A stretch of 64,000 bases of DNA from CAWFGW01 sp963849955 (lineage in GTDB: Bacteria; Bacteroidota; Bacteroidia; Cytophagales; JAAEPT01). Of the stretch, positions 63,101 to 64,000 are shown in pieces. The DNA is taken from NCBI GenBank assembly GCA_963849955.1, contig CAWKJU010000010.1, positions 62,001 to 126,000 on the forward strand, read 5' to 3'. Both the position numbers and the translations under genes were made by a program. Numbering within the stretch: the stretch's first letter is position 1; the number at the start of each line of letters is the position of its first letter. Under the pieces are notes generated by a model. That model did not search any database, was not told the DNA's origin, and was given only the letters and a program-made list of their open reading frames with translations.

Positions 63101-64000
63101 ATACCTTTAGGTTAACGACTGCCCCAACCTCAGTATTACCGTTAACTTATTTATGGGATATAGATGGAGGTGATTTAGAAGGAGCTAACCTGACCTCAGA
63201 CACCGTTCAAGTAAGTTTTGAGAACAAGACAGGCCCTCAGACGATCTCATTAGTACCGAAGAATGCTTGTGGCGAACCGAAGACGGTATCAGACTTACCC
63301 AACACGGTAACAGCGACTCAAACACCAGCGATATCAGCGAGTGTGGATTTAGAAAGCTCACTAGCGGATGATGTGACTTACTGTATAGATGATACAGATG
63401 ATATCACCTTTACAGCAACGGCAAGTAATGCAGGTGCCACCCCAACGTATACGTTCTATCAAGGGTTGGTGGAAATACAAGCAAGCTCCACAACTAATAC
63501 AGTAGCGGTACCAAAATCAACTATAGCCGACCAGGATGTAATCCGTGTAGAGATGGTAGGTACACCAGGGGTGTGCTACACCAGCAGTAGTGGTGAAGAC
63601 AAGTTAATCATGGATGGGTATAAAATACCAGTAGTAACAATAAGCAGCGACTTCACCGAAATATGTGAACAAGGCACCCCTGGTAGAATCGGGATTAAAG
63701 CAACAGTAACTCCGGAAACATCAAAAGGGGTGAATGAGATGACCATTTTCCGAGGAGCAAGTACTGCGAAATTTGAGTTAACCACCCTACCGGTAACAAT
63801 GAATCAGTTGACTTACTCGGCCACACAGCCAAGTCACACAGGCACATATACAGCAACAGCCAAGAACGAAGTATGTCCAGAATCAGATGTAAGTGCACCA
63901 ATAGATGTGAAAATATGGGAGCAACCAAACATTCTAGGATTTGTAGTGGATAATGATCCACCCGCACCAGCAGATACTGTAGCAGGAGGTTTAGTGAGAC
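57187..64000 (+). CDS. Giant RCC1-propeller and Ig-repeat surface protein, 3'-truncated by the window
   Basis: The frame from the ATG at 57187 stays open to the last base of the window (2271 codons). The signal peptide is about 1-24 (ending SQSFGQ). Residues 39-435 contain seven RCC1-type repeats: the WG landmark recurs at W48, W102, W167, W238, W304, W367 and W426, usually with a following GxLG/GQxG turn, as in WGSNAGGQLG and WGCNDVGQLG. Then come many Ig-like domains with Cys pairs, homologous to those of the upstream giant gene. No sorting domain is seen yet. By comparison with the paralogue (shared VKIWEQP near 63912), about 560 more bases including a CHU_C domain would follow (inference). 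Confidence 0.9.
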   Translation, partial: MKINMNLIVALVLFVGFISQSFGQKDLVISGGNKVSSFVCANRVAYVWGSNAGGQLGVTGAPNPSTSPQQVFIPGSKDIQQINSGSGSHFVAVDCDGWVWAWGGNADGQVGNGTTGGVVSTPTRVRANPAVDATHRDASGFLINADVVYSGTSNTFAILDNGELVSWGKNDFTGGDYCAGCQQGMLGQGTSVSTNTANYVLTAAGTRLTGVTQIFAGDNVAYALVDIDGDGVGTVYSWGQGENGTLGRNAAGTGNPAAVAQVQSSYARPVYYDSPDVPMDNIVELQAGDVFGIALDVNGYVWTWGNGAWNNATGNTTINYAGSDPRRVIAGNTIGASNDGTYLLAKAIGGGQGYGMAVTVDSKPVAWGGTGTCVDGGVTGTGTTTAAIPPTYIQRAGGVVDNNVSLINRGDTWGFYGTANNDFYAWGCNDVGQLGIGNTTLQTRATQLTPPTGCDLRDPPPFVALTPKNDTIVCESTFSGLLLNSGFVPPTGLASVYQIRWYRNDGATPVKSGTATAANLSYNATQDGTYRVEVEYTGSNAGCVVYDVETAEININYYLQTFTAPTDLTYCGDSATVNVNSTSTANPVYTWYPTAGSSVALGKTVGSTSTDIDISTVGGTGTKTVYVEESSSASGAVLPVRPCVASGATNSNLSGKYVRIVVYEDIVIDSLDVIYCNSQGNAQTPQTWRASVFGTMMNNGNVVPNTTAGAIFNGVQTTVPGNAPNTCKPLRIPVKITLPGTPAGRTYFVNISQGSDYQPFDCTVSYPLTDNVPGQQIVEFTGTNEFGNPGAANKYLSPFFNMMFSTKQKFCDRIPVDLTELCPCNKPDSVNAGATITQCNGTTDISLTGGSYEDGGNPIENTMNYVWYKKGGAVGTYTPVPTPVGSVGAYDFTAGLTQADSGMWVLRVEDGNDGSVPSCYTEDSVLVRVVPIPTAPTATNPNNVCVGDVAPEWKADSLAPNKLLWYTTASGGSEAETAPLINTSTEGTRNVWVSQTTATTPSCESDRTPLSITVNPNPQNLTITPGDTAYCVGTTYNLVASADASPAVTYTWYKGATPTGTTSATQTGDATTTGSPHVYSVVADSAGCTDSVSVVVTINALPTGGISIDKDSICDDGVEVATVSMTASANGPYDFYYTASVSSPTGADAQNEGSPYTGFSTSSEETIKLDSIVDVNGCKYVGINTDVVDVDYYSDVVASVATECQDVNSSLTNTQFQIRVSVTSGDLSTIDFEQISSVSGVTFTAQGSGVWLSNPISETESIDLRVFDDNGCNGGDTIADINQLCSCPSSGTLAISESTVCPGDSTDITVSYTNTVVSNVNIRLFDDNDVQIDSAINISSSPAVFRVGTLGDYKATIEHITNSCTVNGSPSVTLAHYDSLKAVIRNDADVCANGDSTSSITVEVTGNTGQGPYSYYYSVNNALNTTPETITTGNVRSFESAVLPVGTTADQVYRLDSLEDANGCKAIAQNLTGEATISPIALPEADITETGPKIQTADPTQDLNDANVLPPDYIRLWEVRKGTPAPVTLATLSTTTGTPVTVSGLEKEKIVEVILTISDDGGVCPVAKDSILIERVDETVPNAGADTSICVGNGVTRVGNSVVDAVNESVRWYKAGAPSVNLSLNETLTVAPASLTTAGSPHVYVYETTNSISSTVRTDSFAITVIAMPVAVISGYADGATITTNTLPVVLQQGAALPPDYTGAWFYENTVTIPTGGNGVGTPTNPTSISVDGLEFEESGEVTYTVSDVGGVCPDSSVTITVERKNITAACAINDTVCVSALAAGGIYSQSPCSLPVGAEQAEWLQVSGSPNPTSNADNSMSVTLAGVGTYQFTYRIFNPTIMGGSGTPIESKKTITIKVIDVPVVSSATLTGDSFGCQDTVKTYTATGILNAESYAWTLPTGFTFEGGTPSTSTTAKVVLGGTTGGDITIRATNRCGFKDTLIDVSTIYLKPTGGTVASNVSYCPSDDSVYTFRLTTAPTSVLPLTYLWDIDGGDLEGANLTSDTVQVSFENKTGPQTISLVPKNACGEPKTVSDLPNTVTATQTPAISASVDLESSLADDVTYCIDDTDDITFTATASNAGATPTYTFYQGLVEIQASSTTNTVAVPKSTIADQDVIRVEMVGTPGVCYTSSSGEDKLIMDGYKIPVVTISSDFTEICEQGTPGRIGIKATVTPETSKGVNEMTIFRGASTAKFELTTLPVTMNQLTYSATQPSHTGTYTATAKNEVCPESDVSAPIDVKIWEQPNILGFVVDNDPPAPADTVAGGLVR

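Noticed and set aside
57803..63967. Many minus-strand ORFs opposite the second giant gene
   Set aside because: The plus frame from 57187 is open throughout with a signal peptide and clear repeats, so these are shadows.

Overview
The window is AT-rich, densely coded chromosomal DNA from a member of the Bacteroidota, most likely a marine or aquatic Flavobacteriales-type organism. The evidence is type IX secretion (T9SS) sorting domains of both type A and type B (gliding-motility C-terminal, CHU_C), a DUF1501/DUF1800 pair, a fused B12-dependent mutase (IcmF), GH3-family proteins, few Shine-Dalgarno sites and occasional GTG/TTG starts. No tRNA, rRNA, CRISPR array or prophage was seen.

Layout. 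1-2.8 kb: two membrane glycosyltransferase-like genes, the first cut by the window edge, converging on a large secreted TPR-CHAT protease-like gene (2.8-7.1 kb). 7.4-14.4 kb (+): dnaA with its own terminator, then a tight group of GH3-family protein, dxr (isoprenoid precursor synthesis), rseP (site-2 protease) and a LysM protein, closed by a strong hairpin. 14.5-25.1 kb (-): a stress-response and signalling block. It holds two DUF1328 mini-proteins missed by length filters, five two-component genes (two histidine kinases, an NtrC-type sigma54 activator, two stand-alone receivers), DUF748, Dps, a coiled-coil lipoprotein, YtxH, an AI-2E-type permease, a holin-like membrane protein and CsbD. 25.5-32.2 kb: a beta-barrel protein, an unknown lipoprotein/outer-membrane pair, a SpoIIE-type phosphatase, a Rossmann oxidoreductase, a patatin, a Na+/H+ antiporter and a small T9SS cargo. 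32.3-36.6 kb: IcmF and a divergent TruA-type pseudouridine synthase. 36.6-38.0 kb: a tandem array of about 127-bp hairpin-bearing repeats in which one hairpin module is replaced by a GIY-YIG nuclease gene; this is the most unusual structure in the window. 38.1-49.9 kb (mostly -): DUF1501 and DUF1800 proteins, then an envelope O-acylation operon (MBOAT, two SGNH proteins, and an SLT-LysM protein that lacks the catalytic glutamate), an esterase and two orphan exported proteins. 50.3-64.0 kb (+): two giant T9SS surface proteins in tandem. They share modules in the same order. The second starts with what reads as a complete seven-repeat RCC1 propeller and runs off the window.

How the parts fit. 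The 14.5-25.1 kb block looks like a regulon in which the phosphorelay and sigma54 activator control envelope and oxidative stress proteins (inference). The 41.6-47.7 kb operon has the gene content of a polymer O-acetylation machine, with peptidoglycan suggested by LysM and SLT folds (inference). The giant proteins, DUF1501 protein and small cargo at 31.6 kb all need the T9SS apparatus, which is encoded elsewhere.
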